Below are positions 16,606-26,100 of a DNA stretch of 64,000 nucleotides, piece by piece. Source of the DNA: an uncultured Lachnospiraceae bacterium (GTDB lineage Bacteria; Bacillota; Clostridia; Lachnospirales; Lachnospiraceae); NCBI GenBank assembly GCA_947648875.1, contig CANSPM010000008.1, positions 1-64,000 of the forward strand, read 5' to 3'. Within the stretch, counting starts at the first letter, position 1. Each line of letters opens with the position of its first letter. The position numbers and the translations under genes were made by a program. The notes beneath the pieces are model-generated. The model saw only the letters and a list, made by a program, of their open reading frames with translations, did no database searches and was not told the DNA's origin.

Positions 16606-18894
16606 GTGATTAAAAACATGACTAAAAGCAAGGCAATCATGATTCTGATTGTGATGTTGCTGGCTTTGGCGGGGATCACCTATGTGGATTTCGCAGGGGT
16701 GGACGCCACCGGCAGGGGCAGCGCGTCAGATATCAAACTGGGACTGGATCTGGCGGGAGGCGTCAGCATCACCTACCAGGTAGTGGGGGAGGAGGAACCC
16801 AGTCCCACGGATATGGCGGATACCATCTCCAAGCTACAGCAGCGTGTGTGGAATTACAGCACGGAGGCTGTGGTGTATCAGGAGGGCACGGACCGGATCA
16901 ATATCGAGATTCCCGGCGTGTCTGACGCAAATGCCATTTTGCAGGAACTGGGGCGGCCCGGCGCTCTGTACTTTATCAAACAGACAGGCTCCGACGGTAC
17001 GGATAACTATACCACCCAGCTTGCCATGGGAGCCGACGGAGGTTATGAATATGTACACAGCTTAAACCGCAGCCTGGAGGAGATTATGGCTGACGGCGGC
17101 GTGGTGCTGGAGGGTACGGATGTGGAAGATGCCTCTGCGGCCACCCGCTCGGACAGTATGCAAAACCAGCAGATTGTGGTATTGCTGACGCTGACCCCGG
17201 AGGGCACGGCCAAGTTTGAGGAGGCTACCCGCGAGGCGTATAATAACGGTGTAAACAGCAAGAGCATTGCCATCTATTATGACGGAAATTTTGTCAGCGT
17301 GCCCACGGTGAGCGCCGTGATCTCTGACGGCAGCGCCCAGATCAGCGGTTCCAAGAATTTTGAGGAGGCGGAGAAACTGGCCTCCACCATCCGGATCGGC
17401 GGTCTGAGCCTGGAACTGGAGGAACTGCACTCTAAGGTTGTGGGCGCCCAGCTGGGCGTGGATGCCATTGAGACAAGCCTTAAGGCCGGCGCTATCGGCC
17501 TGGTGATTGTGATCGTTTTTATGATTGCCGTTTACTTTATCTCCGGGCTGGCATCTTCTTTGGGGTTGGGAATGTATGTGGCGCTGATCGTTCTTTTGCT
17601 CAATGGCTTCGACATGACGCTGACGCTTTCCGGCATCGCAGGCATCATCCTGTCCATCGGTATGGCGGTGGATGCCAACGTGATTATCTTTGCGCGTATC
17701 CGGGAGGAACTGGCTACGGGCAAGACCGTAAAGAGCTCCATGAAGATCGGTTTTGACAAGGCGCTGTCCGCCATTGTGGACGGCAATATTACCACGCTGA
17801 TAGCGGCGGCGGTGCTGTGGCTTCTGGGGCCCGGCACGGTGAAGGGCTTTGCCCAGACCCTGGCGCTGGGTATCGTACTGTCCATGTTCACGGCGCTGGT
17901 GCTGACCCGGCTGATTATGAGCGCTCTGTATACGCTGGGGTTGAAGGATGCCAAGTGGTACGGCATTGGCAGGGAGCGTAAGCCTCTGGATATATTGAAA
18001 CACAAAAAATTATTCTTCGGCGTTTCCGCTGCGGTGGTTCTGGCGGGATTTGTAGTGATGGGCGTCCATATGGGAACCGGCGGTGACGCGCTGAATCTGA
18101 GTCTGGAGTTCAAGGGCGGCACATCCACCACGGTGACATTTGCGGAGAGCAGGACTCTGGAGGAGATCAACAGCGAGATCGTTCCCTATGTGGAGGAGAT
18201 CACGGGCAGTGGCGTGCAGATCCAGACCGTGCAGGACAGCAATGAGGTTATCTTCAAATCGGATTCTCTGGATATGGAGCAAAGGGAATCCCTGAACCGG
18301 ATGTTTATGGAGCGGTTTGGCGTAGGGGAGGCGGAGATTCTGTCCGAGACCATCAGTTCCACCATCAGCGATGAGATGACCCGCGATACGATTCTGGCGG
18401 TGGCAGTGGCTATTGTCTGTATGCTGATCTATATCCGTATTCGTTTCAGCGATATTCGTTTCGGTGCCTCCGGCGTGCTGGCCCTGCTCCATGATGTGCT
18501 GGTAGTGCTGGCGTTCTACGCCGTGGCGAGAGTGTCTGTGAGCAATACATTCATCGCCTGTATGCTGACAATCGTGGGATATTCCATCAACGCCACCATC
18601 GTTATATTTGACCGTGTGCGTGAGAATATGGTGGAGACGGGCAAGAAGGAGAGCCTGGAGGAAGTGCTGAACAGGAGTATCACCCAGACCCTTTCCCGGA
18701 GTATCTTTACGTCCCTGACCACCTTTATCATGGTGGCCGTGCTGTATATTCTGGGTGTGACCAGCATCCGTGATTTTGCCTTGCCCCTGATGGTGGGTAT
18801 TCTCTGCGGAACATATTCCTCCATCTGCCTGGCAGGCCCCATGTGGTATGTATTGCGCAAAAAGTTTCCTCCCAAGGCAGGAAGCGTAAAGTAA
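16606..18894 (+). CDS. secDF: Protein translocase subunit SecDF (fused)
   Basis: Proton-driven membrane factor that helps SecYEG finish export. SecD and SecF are fused: the SecD half has TM1 (about 8-26), the DLAGGVSITYQV segment, a large P1 extracellular domain, and five further helices with GMAVDANVIIFARIREE; the SecF half begins near residue 465 with its own TM, FKGGTSTTVTF and GYSINATIVIFDRVREN. Length 762 aa. The frame is open from 16462, overlapping the maturase, but GTG 16606 follows AGAGGAAG and starts the protein just before TM1; ATG 16618 is an alternative. Co-transcription with the SCIFF genes is likely; a strong terminator follows. Confidence 0.95.
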   Translation: MIKNMTKSKAIMILIVMLLALAGITYVDFAGVDATGRGSASDIKLGLDLAGGVSITYQVVGEEEPSPTDMADTISKLQQRVWNYSTEAVVYQEGTDRINIEIPGVSDANAILQELGRPGALYFIKQTGSDGTDNYTTQLAMGADGGYEYVHSLNRSLEEIMADGGVVLEGTDVEDASAATRSDSMQNQQIVVLLTLTPEGTAKFEEATREAYNNGVNSKSIAIYYDGNFVSVPTVSAVISDGSAQISGSKNFEEAEKLASTIRIGGLSLELEELHSKVVGAQLGVDAIETSLKAGAIGLVIVIVFMIAVYFISGLASSLGLGMYVALIVLLLNGFDMTLTLSGIAGIILSIGMAVDANVIIFARIREELATGKTVKSSMKIGFDKALSAIVDGNITTLIAAAVLWLLGPGTVKGFAQTLALGIVLSMFTALVLTRLIMSALYTLGLKDAKWYGIGRERKPLDILKHKKLFFGVSAAVVLAGFVVMGVHMGTGGDALNLSLEFKGGTSTTVTFAESRTLEEINSEIVPYVEEITGSGVQIQTVQDSNEVIFKSDSLDMEQRESLNRMFMERFGVGEAEILSETISSTISDEMTRDTILAVAVAIVCMLIYIRIRFSDIRFGASGVLALLHDVLVVLAFYAVARVSVSNTFIACMLTIVGYSINATIVIFDRVRENMVETGKKESLEEVLNRSITQTLSRSIFTSLTTFIMVAVLYILGVTSIRDFALPLMVGILCGTYSSICLAGPMWYVLRKKFPPKAGSVK

Positions 18895-18910
18895 TTGATT
18901 GTTGTGACTA

Positions 18911-18947
18911 AAAAGGACTGTTGCTTTTAAGGAACAGTCCTTTTTTT
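18911..18947 (+). terminator. Intrinsic terminator after secDF
   Basis: AAAAGGACTGTT (18911-18922) pairs with AACAGTCCTTTT (18933-18944), ten-base loop, run of seven T's. A textbook terminator that ends the SCIFF-secDF unit. Confidence 0.92.
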
Positions 18948-19072
18948 GTCCCCGGCAACTGGAAAGCAAGAAATTTTTGCGGAATATATGTAACAAAACT
19001 GCCTCAAAAAGGATATAAGCAGTAGAAAGAGTTACAAAGATATCAGGCATCGCTGATAGAAGGGAGGAACAT

Positions 19073-19570
19073 ATGGAGGAACTGTATAAAAGGCATTCTC
19101 AGATTGTCTTTCATTTTCTCTATGTAAGATGCAGGGACCCGGCGCTGGCGGAGGATTTGATGCAGGAGACATTTCTGAGAGCCATGGAGGCCATAGATTC
19201 CTTTAATGGAAGCTGTAAGATGTCCACATGGCTCTGCCAGATCGCAAAGCATCTGTTGTACCAGCACTGGGCAAAGAGCAGACGCGTCTGCGTGGAAGAA
19301 CTTGACGAGGAAATTCCGGCGCCTGGAAATACGGAGGACCAGGCTATAGCGAGGATAGAGCTGAAGGACGTGTGGGATAAACTACAGCATTTATCACCGG
19401 ATATGAGGAGAGTTGTGGAACTGAGGGTGCTCTCCGATCTGCCCTACAGACAGATCGGAGAGATACTTGGAAAGAGTGAAAACTGGGCCAGGGTGACATT
19501 TTATCGTGCCAAGATAATACTGCTTGACTCTGATGGAGAGGAGGCACACTATGGAAAAAATGAGATGTGA
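19073..19570 (+). CDS. ECF-type RNA polymerase sigma factor
   Basis: Group 4 sigma factor of 165 aa. Region 2 (residues 1-70) has the characteristic AEDLMQETFLRAMEAIDSF and a following STWLCQIAKH; region 4 (about 105-155) has LSPDMRRVVELRV, LPYRQIGEILGKSENWARVTFYRAK. GGGAGGAAC precedes the ATG. The stop lies inside the next gene, an anti-sigma factor, the usual arrangement. Upstream, TGTAAC (near 18990) with a GATATA about 17 bases later may be an autoregulated ECF promoter, but this is weak. Signal sensed is unknown. Confidence 0.93.
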   Translation: MEELYKRHSQIVFHFLYVRCRDPALAEDLMQETFLRAMEAIDSFNGSCKMSTWLCQIAKHLLYQHWAKSRRVCVEELDEEIPAPGNTEDQAIARIELKDVWDKLQHLSPDMRRVVELRVLSDLPYRQIGEILGKSENWARVTFYRAKIILLDSDGEEAHYGKNEM

Positions 19571-20393
19571 TATTATTCAGGATCTGATTCCCTCCTATGT
19601 GGACGGGGTGTGTTCGGATGCCACAAGAGAATGTGTGGAGGAACATATGAAAAGCTGTGAGGAATGCCGAAGGATGACGGCTCTTTGCCGGGAGAAGGGG
19701 ATAGCGGATGAGCAGATAGACCAAAGGGGGCTGGATGGATTGAAAAAGATAAAGCGGCTGATTCAGTGCAAGGGATATGCCTGCTGCGGTCTGGTGATAT
19801 TTAACCTGGGGTATATGGGAATCAGTATTTTGGGAAATGGAGAGTGGAGCAGGTTGTCCTTTTCGGCCCATTTAGTGATGCTTATTACTTGCATGTGTCT
19901 GGTGCTTCTATCGGGAATGGGCTTTAAAGGGAAGAGAACCCCCGGATGGCCGGAACTGACCGTCGGTGCGGGCTCTGTCCTGACAGAGCTGTATATCGTG
20001 CTGTTGACTGTATATTTGGTAAAAGAGATCCAAAGAGGGGCAGATTATGTCTGGGGAAGGGAACTGTATAGAACGGGGCCTTTTCTCACATGGCAAATAG
20101 GGCTGGGGAATCTGGCGCTGCTTGTGTGCTTCCTCTTTCATCTGAGCCGCATGATCCGGAAGGACAAAAATGGCAATTGGCTGTTGTGTCTTGATGTGGC
20201 ATGCTGCTATGTCCTGTCCAAATGTCACAGTATATTAGGCAATATGTTAGAGCCCGAAAAGTTTTTGAACGCTTTTATCCGGGAGACGGCGATTGTTGCG
20301 GCCATAGGCCTGCTGGGGGTCGGGGCAAGCGTGCTGATCGGAATGATGAGCCGGAGGAAAAACTCTTTACACTCCGGAGGGGGGGTGCTGTAA
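19551..20393 (+). CDS. Membrane anti-sigma factor with zinc-finger N-terminus
   Basis: Probable inhibitor of the preceding ECF sigma factor. The N-terminal about 45 residues carry the zf-HC2/ZAS pattern with Cys6, Cys21 and HMKSCEEC (HxxxCxxC). After a short linker there are about six hydrophobic segments, more than the single helix of most anti-sigma factors. The frame is open from 19524, but ATG 19551 follows GGAGAGGAGG and overlaps the sigma gene by 20 bases, indicating coupled translation. Length 280 aa. The C-terminal membrane part is not recognised. Confidence 0.83.
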   Translation: MEKMRCDIIQDLIPSYVDGVCSDATRECVEEHMKSCEECRRMTALCREKGIADEQIDQRGLDGLKKIKRLIQCKGYACCGLVIFNLGYMGISILGNGEWSRLSFSAHLVMLITCMCLVLLSGMGFKGKRTPGWPELTVGAGSVLTELYIVLLTVYLVKEIQRGADYVWGRELYRTGPFLTWQIGLGNLALLVCFLFHLSRMIRKDKNGNWLLCLDVACCYVLSKCHSILGNMLEPEKFLNAFIRETAIVAAIGLLGVGASVLIGMMSRRKNSLHSGGGVL

Positions 20394-20788
20394 TAAACGG
20401 CACATATAGTTGGACAACAGTATGCACAAAGCAGCGAAAGGAGTAGGTAGCAGCTGCAAAAACGGGTGTAGGGCCTTGGGCGGATTGACAAGGCTTTACG
20501 CCTTTTTGGCAGTGTTGTAAGCATCGGTCAGAGGATTTTCACAGCGGAAAGGAGTCGTCATGGAGGGGCGATTACGCAATCTCGTGCGTTGGCCCGGGAA
20601 CCCTGCGACGGGACGGAGCATATAGCGCGGATGGGCGTGGATGCGATCCGGAGGGATGGGTTATAGAATTTTTATACAAATTATAATAAAGGAATTGAAA
20701 AAAATAAGACAAAAATGTAAAATAATAGAAATACGCGGATAGACTTGTAACAGAAGCATCCGTAATAACCGGAACAGGAGTGCAGAAC
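20394..20788. other. Intergenic region without a convincing gene
   Basis: About 395 bases. It has a small hairpin AAGGC-TTTAC-GCCTT followed by T's near 20490-20506 that could end the sigma/anti-sigma transcript. A 21-codon reading frame starts at an ATG near 20560 after AAAGGAG; it has no recognisable product. Near 20670-20690 an A/T-rich TATAAT-containing stretch could serve as the -10 for the next gene. Confidence 0.35.
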
Positions 20789-22009
20789 ATGGAGTTTAGC
20801 AGGGAAAAGATCAGGCAGATTCGAAATTTGATGTTGCTGGCCGCCGCATTGACACTGGTCATTATTTACAGTGAAAAGGTGCTGCGGGGAGCGGCTTTTG
20901 CGTTTGGGATTCTGAGGCCGTTTATCTATGGAGGGGGCGTTGCCTTTGTGTTGAATATTCCGATGAAGCTGATCGAGGAAAAACTTCTGGGACGGTGGAA
21001 AAAGAAGTCCGCCCAGAGATGGAAGAGGCCCCTTAGCATGGTGCTTTCCATCGCGGTGATTGTGCTGGTACTTGCCGTGGTGGTTGGGATGGTATTGCCC
21101 CAGATGGCGATGACCGCGGCGGAAGTCGGGAGGAAAATTCCCGTTTTCATGGAACAGGTGATGGTTCAGTTTGAGCGGCTGGCGGAGGATGAGCCGATGC
21201 TGGCGGAATGGGTAAGCAAGCTGGAATCCATGGAGTTTAACTGGGATAGCATACTGGAAAATGTGGTGCATTTTCTGAAAAACGGCGCCGGAAATGTGCT
21301 TAATTCCACATTTAATGTGGCGGGCAGCATTATATCCGGCGTGGTAAACGGGGCCATTGCCCTTGTCTTTGCGCTGTACATCCTGGCGCAGAAAGAGCGT
21401 CTGGCGAACCAGGGCAGAAGGCTTATCTCTGCGTATCTGCCGACACGGGTAGGGGATAAAATACAGGAGATTTGCAGCCTGCTATACAGGAATTTCAGCA
21501 ATTTTATCACGGGGCAATGCCTGGAAGCGGTGATTCTGGGGGCTATGTTTGTGATCTTTATGAGCATTTTCCGTATGCCCTATGCGGTTGTGGTGGGGGT
21601 GCTGATCGCGGTGATGGCCCTGATTCCCATTGTGGGGGCCTTTGTGGGCTGCGGCGTGGGGGCGTTCCTGATCATGATTAACAATCCGTTGCAGGCAGTG
21701 TGGTTTGTGGTGCTGTTTCTGGTATTGCAGCAGATCGAGGGCAATCTGATTTACCCCAGAGTAGTGGGAAATTCGGTGGGACTGCCATCCATATGGGTTT
21801 TGATGGCTGTGAGCATAGGCGGCAGCCTGTTCGGCGTCGCCGGAATGCTGCTGTTTATTCCGCTGATGTCCACAGGTTACGCGCTGCTGCGGGAAAGCGT
21901 AAATAAAAGAAACGCTTTGAAGGCGAAAAACCGGGAGAGGGAAAAAAAGGAAACGGATAAAGCGAATCCGGAGGAAAGCAGGCCGAAGGAAGGCAAAACG
22001 AAAGACTAA
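20789..22009 (+). CDS. AI-2E family transporter (PerM/YdiK-like permease)
   Basis: Polytopic membrane protein of 406 aa with about eight hydrophobic segments: two near residues 15-55, one near 85-110, a soluble helical part (about 115-190), then five more segments with the conserved AVVVGVLIAVMALIPIVGAFVG and WVLMAVSIGGSLFGVAGMLLFIPL. Members were first linked to autoinducer-2 export; others carry Na+/H+ exchange, so substrate is unknown. GTG 20780 is in frame but ATG 20789 sits 8 bases after ACAGGAG. The C-terminal 40 residues are Lys/Glu-rich and are partly encoded by a tandem duplication. Confidence 0.88.
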   Translation: MEFSREKIRQIRNLMLLAAALTLVIIYSEKVLRGAAFAFGILRPFIYGGGVAFVLNIPMKLIEEKLLGRWKKKSAQRWKRPLSMVLSIAVIVLVLAVVVGMVLPQMAMTAAEVGRKIPVFMEQVMVQFERLAEDEPMLAEWVSKLESMEFNWDSILENVVHFLKNGAGNVLNSTFNVAGSIISGVVNGAIALVFALYILAQKERLANQGRRLISAYLPTRVGDKIQEICSLLYRNFSNFITGQCLEAVILGAMFVIFMSIFRMPYAVVVGVLIAVMALIPIVGAFVGCGVGAFLIMINNPLQAVWFVVLFLVLQQIEGNLIYPRVVGNSVGLPSIWVLMAVSIGGSLFGVAGMLLFIPLMSTGYALLRESVNKRNALKAKNREREKKETDKANPEESRPKEGKTKD

Positions 22010-22048
22010 ATCGGAGGAAAGCAGGCCGAAGGAAGACAAACCAAAAGA
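21969..22048 (+). repeat. 43-base-period tandem duplication at a gene border
   Basis: The 24-base block CGGAGGAAAGCAGGCCGAAG plus four bases occurs exactly at 21969-21992 and 22012-22035; extending to 37 bases adds only three mismatches. The first copy codes for the end of the permease, the second lies after the stop codon and leads into the ribosome binding site of the Dus gene. It looks like a recent local duplication. Confidence 0.9.
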
Positions 22049-22058
22049 GGAGGAACCG

Positions 22059-23009
22059 ATGGAGATTAAGAAAATCCGCCTGGGGGGCATATTGCTGTCC
22101 ACCAATGTCCTGATGGCGCCACTGGCCGGTTACACTTGTTACCCCTTTCGGATGCTGGCCTATGAGATGGGGGCAGGACTGTGTTTTACAGAGATGTCCG
22201 GGGCCAATGCCCTGAAATACCGGGACAGGGCAACCAGACGTCTGCTTTTTACCACGGCAGAGGAGCCGGTCAAGGCTGTTCAGCTGTTGGGTGGTATACC
22301 TGCGGTGATGGAGAGGATGGCATGCGGCGATCTGCTGGCGGACTTTGATATCATTGACATCAATATGGGCTGCCCGGTCCCCAATGTGTTTAAAAGCGGC
22401 GAGGGAAGCGCTTTGATGCTGGACCCCAAAAGGGCGGCGGCAATCATCCGGGGCTGTAAAAAAAGCGGAAAGCCCGTGACGGTAAAATGCCGTACAGGCA
22501 TCCATGAGAGCAATATGTTTACGGCGGAATTTGCCCGTATGTGCGAGGACGCGGGAGCGGATCTTCTCACAATACACGGGCGCTCGCGCAATATGATGTA
22601 CGACGGAACTCCCTGCTACAGGGAAATTGCTCACGCCAAGGCGGCGGTCTCCATTCCCGTTATAGCCAACGGCGGGATCTATTCCCCGGAGGATGCGGAG
22701 AAAATGATGGAGCGCACAGGGGCGGACGGAATTATGCTGGCCCGGTACGCTCTGGAAAATCCCTTTGTTTTCAGCGAATTGACGGGCAGGGGCAGTTCTA
22801 AGACCACTCTACAGATTCTGCTGGAACAAATGGAACTGACAGGCAGATATTATGATGAAACCTATACCCTGGCCTATATCCGCAAACTGGCGTCCTATGC
22901 CATGAAAAAGCGCAAGGGCACAAAGAGGTACAAGGAGCGGCTTTACAGATGTGGAAGTATGGAAGAACTCCGGGAAGTGGTGACCCTGATCTTTACAACG
23001 AATCCATAG
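22059..23009 (+). CDS. tRNA-dihydrouridine synthase (DusB-like)
   Basis: FMN-dependent reductase making dihydrouridine in tRNA. TIM-barrel with MAPLAGYTCYPFR at the start, the catalytic Cys in DINMGCPVPNVFKSGEGSAL, the KCRTGIHE segment and the FMN phosphate loop VIANGGIYSPEDA. Length 316 aa is normal. GAGGAGGAACCG precedes the ATG. It is 49 bases after the permease gene and the two may be co-transcribed. A second, more distant Dus homologue is at 37224. Confidence 0.93.
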   Translation: MEIKKIRLGGILLSTNVLMAPLAGYTCYPFRMLAYEMGAGLCFTEMSGANALKYRDRATRRLLFTTAEEPVKAVQLLGGIPAVMERMACGDLLADFDIIDINMGCPVPNVFKSGEGSALMLDPKRAAAIIRGCKKSGKPVTVKCRTGIHESNMFTAEFARMCEDAGADLLTIHGRSRNMMYDGTPCYREIAHAKAAVSIPVIANGGIYSPEDAEKMMERTGADGIMLARYALENPFVFSELTGRGSSKTTLQILLEQMELTGRYYDETYTLAYIRKLASYAMKKRKGTKRYKERLYRCGSMEELREVVTLIFTTNP

Positions 23010-23032
23010 CGCACATCTATGTTGCGGGCAAA

Positions 23033-23061
23033 AAGTTTGGATGTTTCACGTCCAAATACAC
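23033..23061. repeat. Dispersed 29-base palindromic repeat, copy 1
   Basis: AAGTTTGGAT, an eight-base variable centre, then a TCCAAATACAC end; the arms TTTGGAT/GTCCAAA form a hairpin. Nearly the same unit occurs at 33883-33911, and a diverged one at 56725-56753. Each copy is intergenic. Confidence 0.75.
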
Positions 23062-23168
23062 ATTAAGGAATACCAGAGGCTGGCGATATCCACGAGGAGG
23101 TAGGTCCGGGTACTCCACATTCCGGTACGCCATACCACGGGGCCTGGGCTATGAGGAAATGAGTGACT

Positions 23169-26100
23169 ATGGAAAATATGCAAATACAGAACGGAATACT
23201 GATTTCATATACGGGAAGAGAGGAAACGCTGGCTGTTCCGGAGGGGGTTCACACGATTGGAGAGGGGGCGTTGAAGGGATGCGCCTCCCTGAAAAAAGTT
23301 CTGCTGCCCCCGGGTCTGCACCGCATTCTCGGGAGAGCGTTTAAAGGGTGCAGAAAGTTGGAGGAGGTGGAGATTCCGGCAGAGGTAAGGGAAATCGGAG
23401 CCTATGCCTTTCACCGCTGCCACGCTCTGCGGTCCATTGCCCTGCCACCCGGGGTGGAAGAACTGGGGGACTGTGCGTTTCTGTACTGCGACAGTCTGGA
23501 AGAGGCCTGTATACCGGGGGTGCGGCGGCTGGGAAGCCAGGCGTTTGTAAATGATGTACAATTAAAAAGACTCACCCTGTCCGACGCGCTGGAAGAGGAT
23601 TGTCTTTGCGATGTCTTTACCGGCTGCGGCCTGTTGGCGGATTTTACTTTTACAGACGGAAGACATTTTGTAATTCCCAATGCGGTGGAGGCGGTGGTGG
23701 GCGAGGGAGAGAGGGAATTGCCGCCCCTGGTGCGGGGGATTGCCGCCGATATTCTTCGAATGATGAAAATGGACGGCAGAACGGTGACGGAATTTCTGAC
23801 GAACTTAAAACATGTGGAGATTCCGGCGGGAGTAGAAAGGATTGGAAAGAGCGCATTCTTTGACAAAAGAGGAATCCTCTCTGTAAAACTGCCCAAATCT
23901 CTCAAAGAAATAGAAAGTCGTGCCTTCCGCAACTGCATTAGCCTGGAAACGGTGCTGTTTGAAGGGGACGGGATGGTAATCCATGACGACGCCTTTAAAA
24001 ACTGTACATCCCTGAAATATATATGGACGCCTGACGGCATTCGGCATGAACTGAAGGGAATCGGGCAACTTTCCGGACCGGAGGTTCCGGGGCTGGTCAG
24101 GACCGTCCACAGACAGGTATTGGGGAATTTCCGCATAAGCGGAACGATTCTTCTCAAATATCTGGGGGCGGAATCCAGAGTGGTGGTGCCGGAGGGGATT
24201 ACGATCATAGCGGAAGAGGCTTTCGCGGGAAACGAAACCATAAACCGTATCATTCTGCCCCACGGCCTGCGGGAAATCGGGCAGGGTGCATTTCGGAACT
24301 GTCTGCTGTTACAGACGATTACTTTTCCCCAAAGTTTAGAGCGGATAGGCAGGGAGGCATTTGACAACTGTGTGAAACTTCTCCGCATTGCGCTCCCGGG
24401 GACAGTTACCCGGCTGGAGGCGGGGACCTTTAAGTACTGCCGGGTGTTGAAGGAAGTTGACCTTGGGGGGAATTTGGAGCGGATCGCGGAACAGGTCTTT
24501 TTTCGCTGTGAATGTTTGGAGGAGATTTCCTTTCCCGAGAGCCTTGCTTTCATCGGCGGGCTGGCGTTTTATCGCTGCCGCGCCCTGAAGAAAGTACGGC
24601 TTTCAGCGAATGTGAAACAGGTGGACAGCATGGCGTTTGCTGAGAGCGGTGTGGAGGAAGCATGGATGGGCGCCGACTGCCGGAAATATGGCGGCGACAT
24701 ATTTTCCGATTGCGACAGGCTCAAAAAAATGGTACTGGAGGAGGGAGTGCGCCATGTCCCGGATAAACTGGCCTGGGGCTGCGCTGCGCTGGAACAGGTC
24801 ACAGTGCCGGATTCTCTGGTATCCGCAGGCGTAACCCCATGGGAAAATACACCGTTTCTGGAGAAATGGATAGAGGAAGGACAACAGGGGGATATCTTCT
24901 GGGACGGGGGAAAATTAAATGGCGAGGCGCGGCTGCCTGAGAATGTGCGGATTTTGGCAGGAGGGGCATTTTACGGCAATCAGAATATCACTGCTGTCTA
25001 TCTGCCGGAGAGTGTAAAATGGATCGGACCATGGGCGTTTGACGCCTGCTCCAGGCTGCGCCGGGTATATTGGCATTCTCCGGTGGACAGATTGGAAGAG
25101 GCGGTATTTGCCGGCTGTCCGGAACTTGTGTCGGTGGAGGACGCCCAGGGCAGGCCGGTTGCCTGGAAAGCAGTCGGAAACAGGGCGTTCTATAATTGCC
25201 GCAGTCTGAGGGGGATCTGTCTGCAACAGGCGGAAAGCATTGGAAATACGGCGCTGTATGGCTGCGCCGGACTGCAATGGGAGGAGAGCGCCGCTGTTCT
25301 GCCGGGAACCTTGCGCTATATCGGAGAGCGCGCCTTTGAAGATACCCTGCTGGTAAAGCAGGAGGAGAAGGGGCTGAAAGTATTTGGCAATATCGTCTTT
25401 TCTGCGGCAGGCTGCGCCGGGGAACTGATGGTCCCAGAGGGAGTTACGGGTATTGCGCCTTTTGCATTCTCCGAAAATAGGGGGATTACCAGCGTTGTCC
25501 TTCCCCAAAGTCTTGCCTGGATTGGAGAGGGCGCGTTTTGGGCCTGCCGCAGGCTGAGAGAGATAAACTTTCCGGAAAATCTCTGTGAGATTGGCGCCCG
25601 TGCCTTTGAGAAATGCAGTTCTCTGGGGGAAATCCATTTAGCTGCGGGCACTTTGGGCGCTGCCGCTTTCGCTTACTGTACATCGCTTACAAAGGCTGTT
25701 CTCAGCGGCGTATCGGTTCTTCCAGGGCGTCTTTTTGAGGGATGCGCATCTCTGCAAATATGTATTTGTGACTGTGCGGCGCGGATTCGGGAGCATTGTT
25801 TCAGCGGATGCAGTGGCTTAAGGATTTTTGATTTCCTGCACATAGAAGAGATAGAAGAATACGCCTTTGAGGGCTGCGACGCTCTGATAAAAGCGGAATT
25901 GGCGGCAGGGGTGCGCATTATGCCCCATGCCTTTGAGGACTGCGACCGTCTGGATGAAATCTGCCTTGTCCAGGGGGAGAGCGGCTCGAAAGCGAGCTGC
26001 CCTGATCTGCGGGAATATGCTTTTTCAGGGTGTACATCCCTGCGATGGGTTTATTTTCAGGGCAGGAGATGGGAGTTTAATTCCTACGAAGATATATTGT

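Noticed and set aside
20560..20625. A 21-codon frame with AAAGGAG before its ATG
   Set aside because: Too short and without recognisable features; only mentioned under the intergenic entry.
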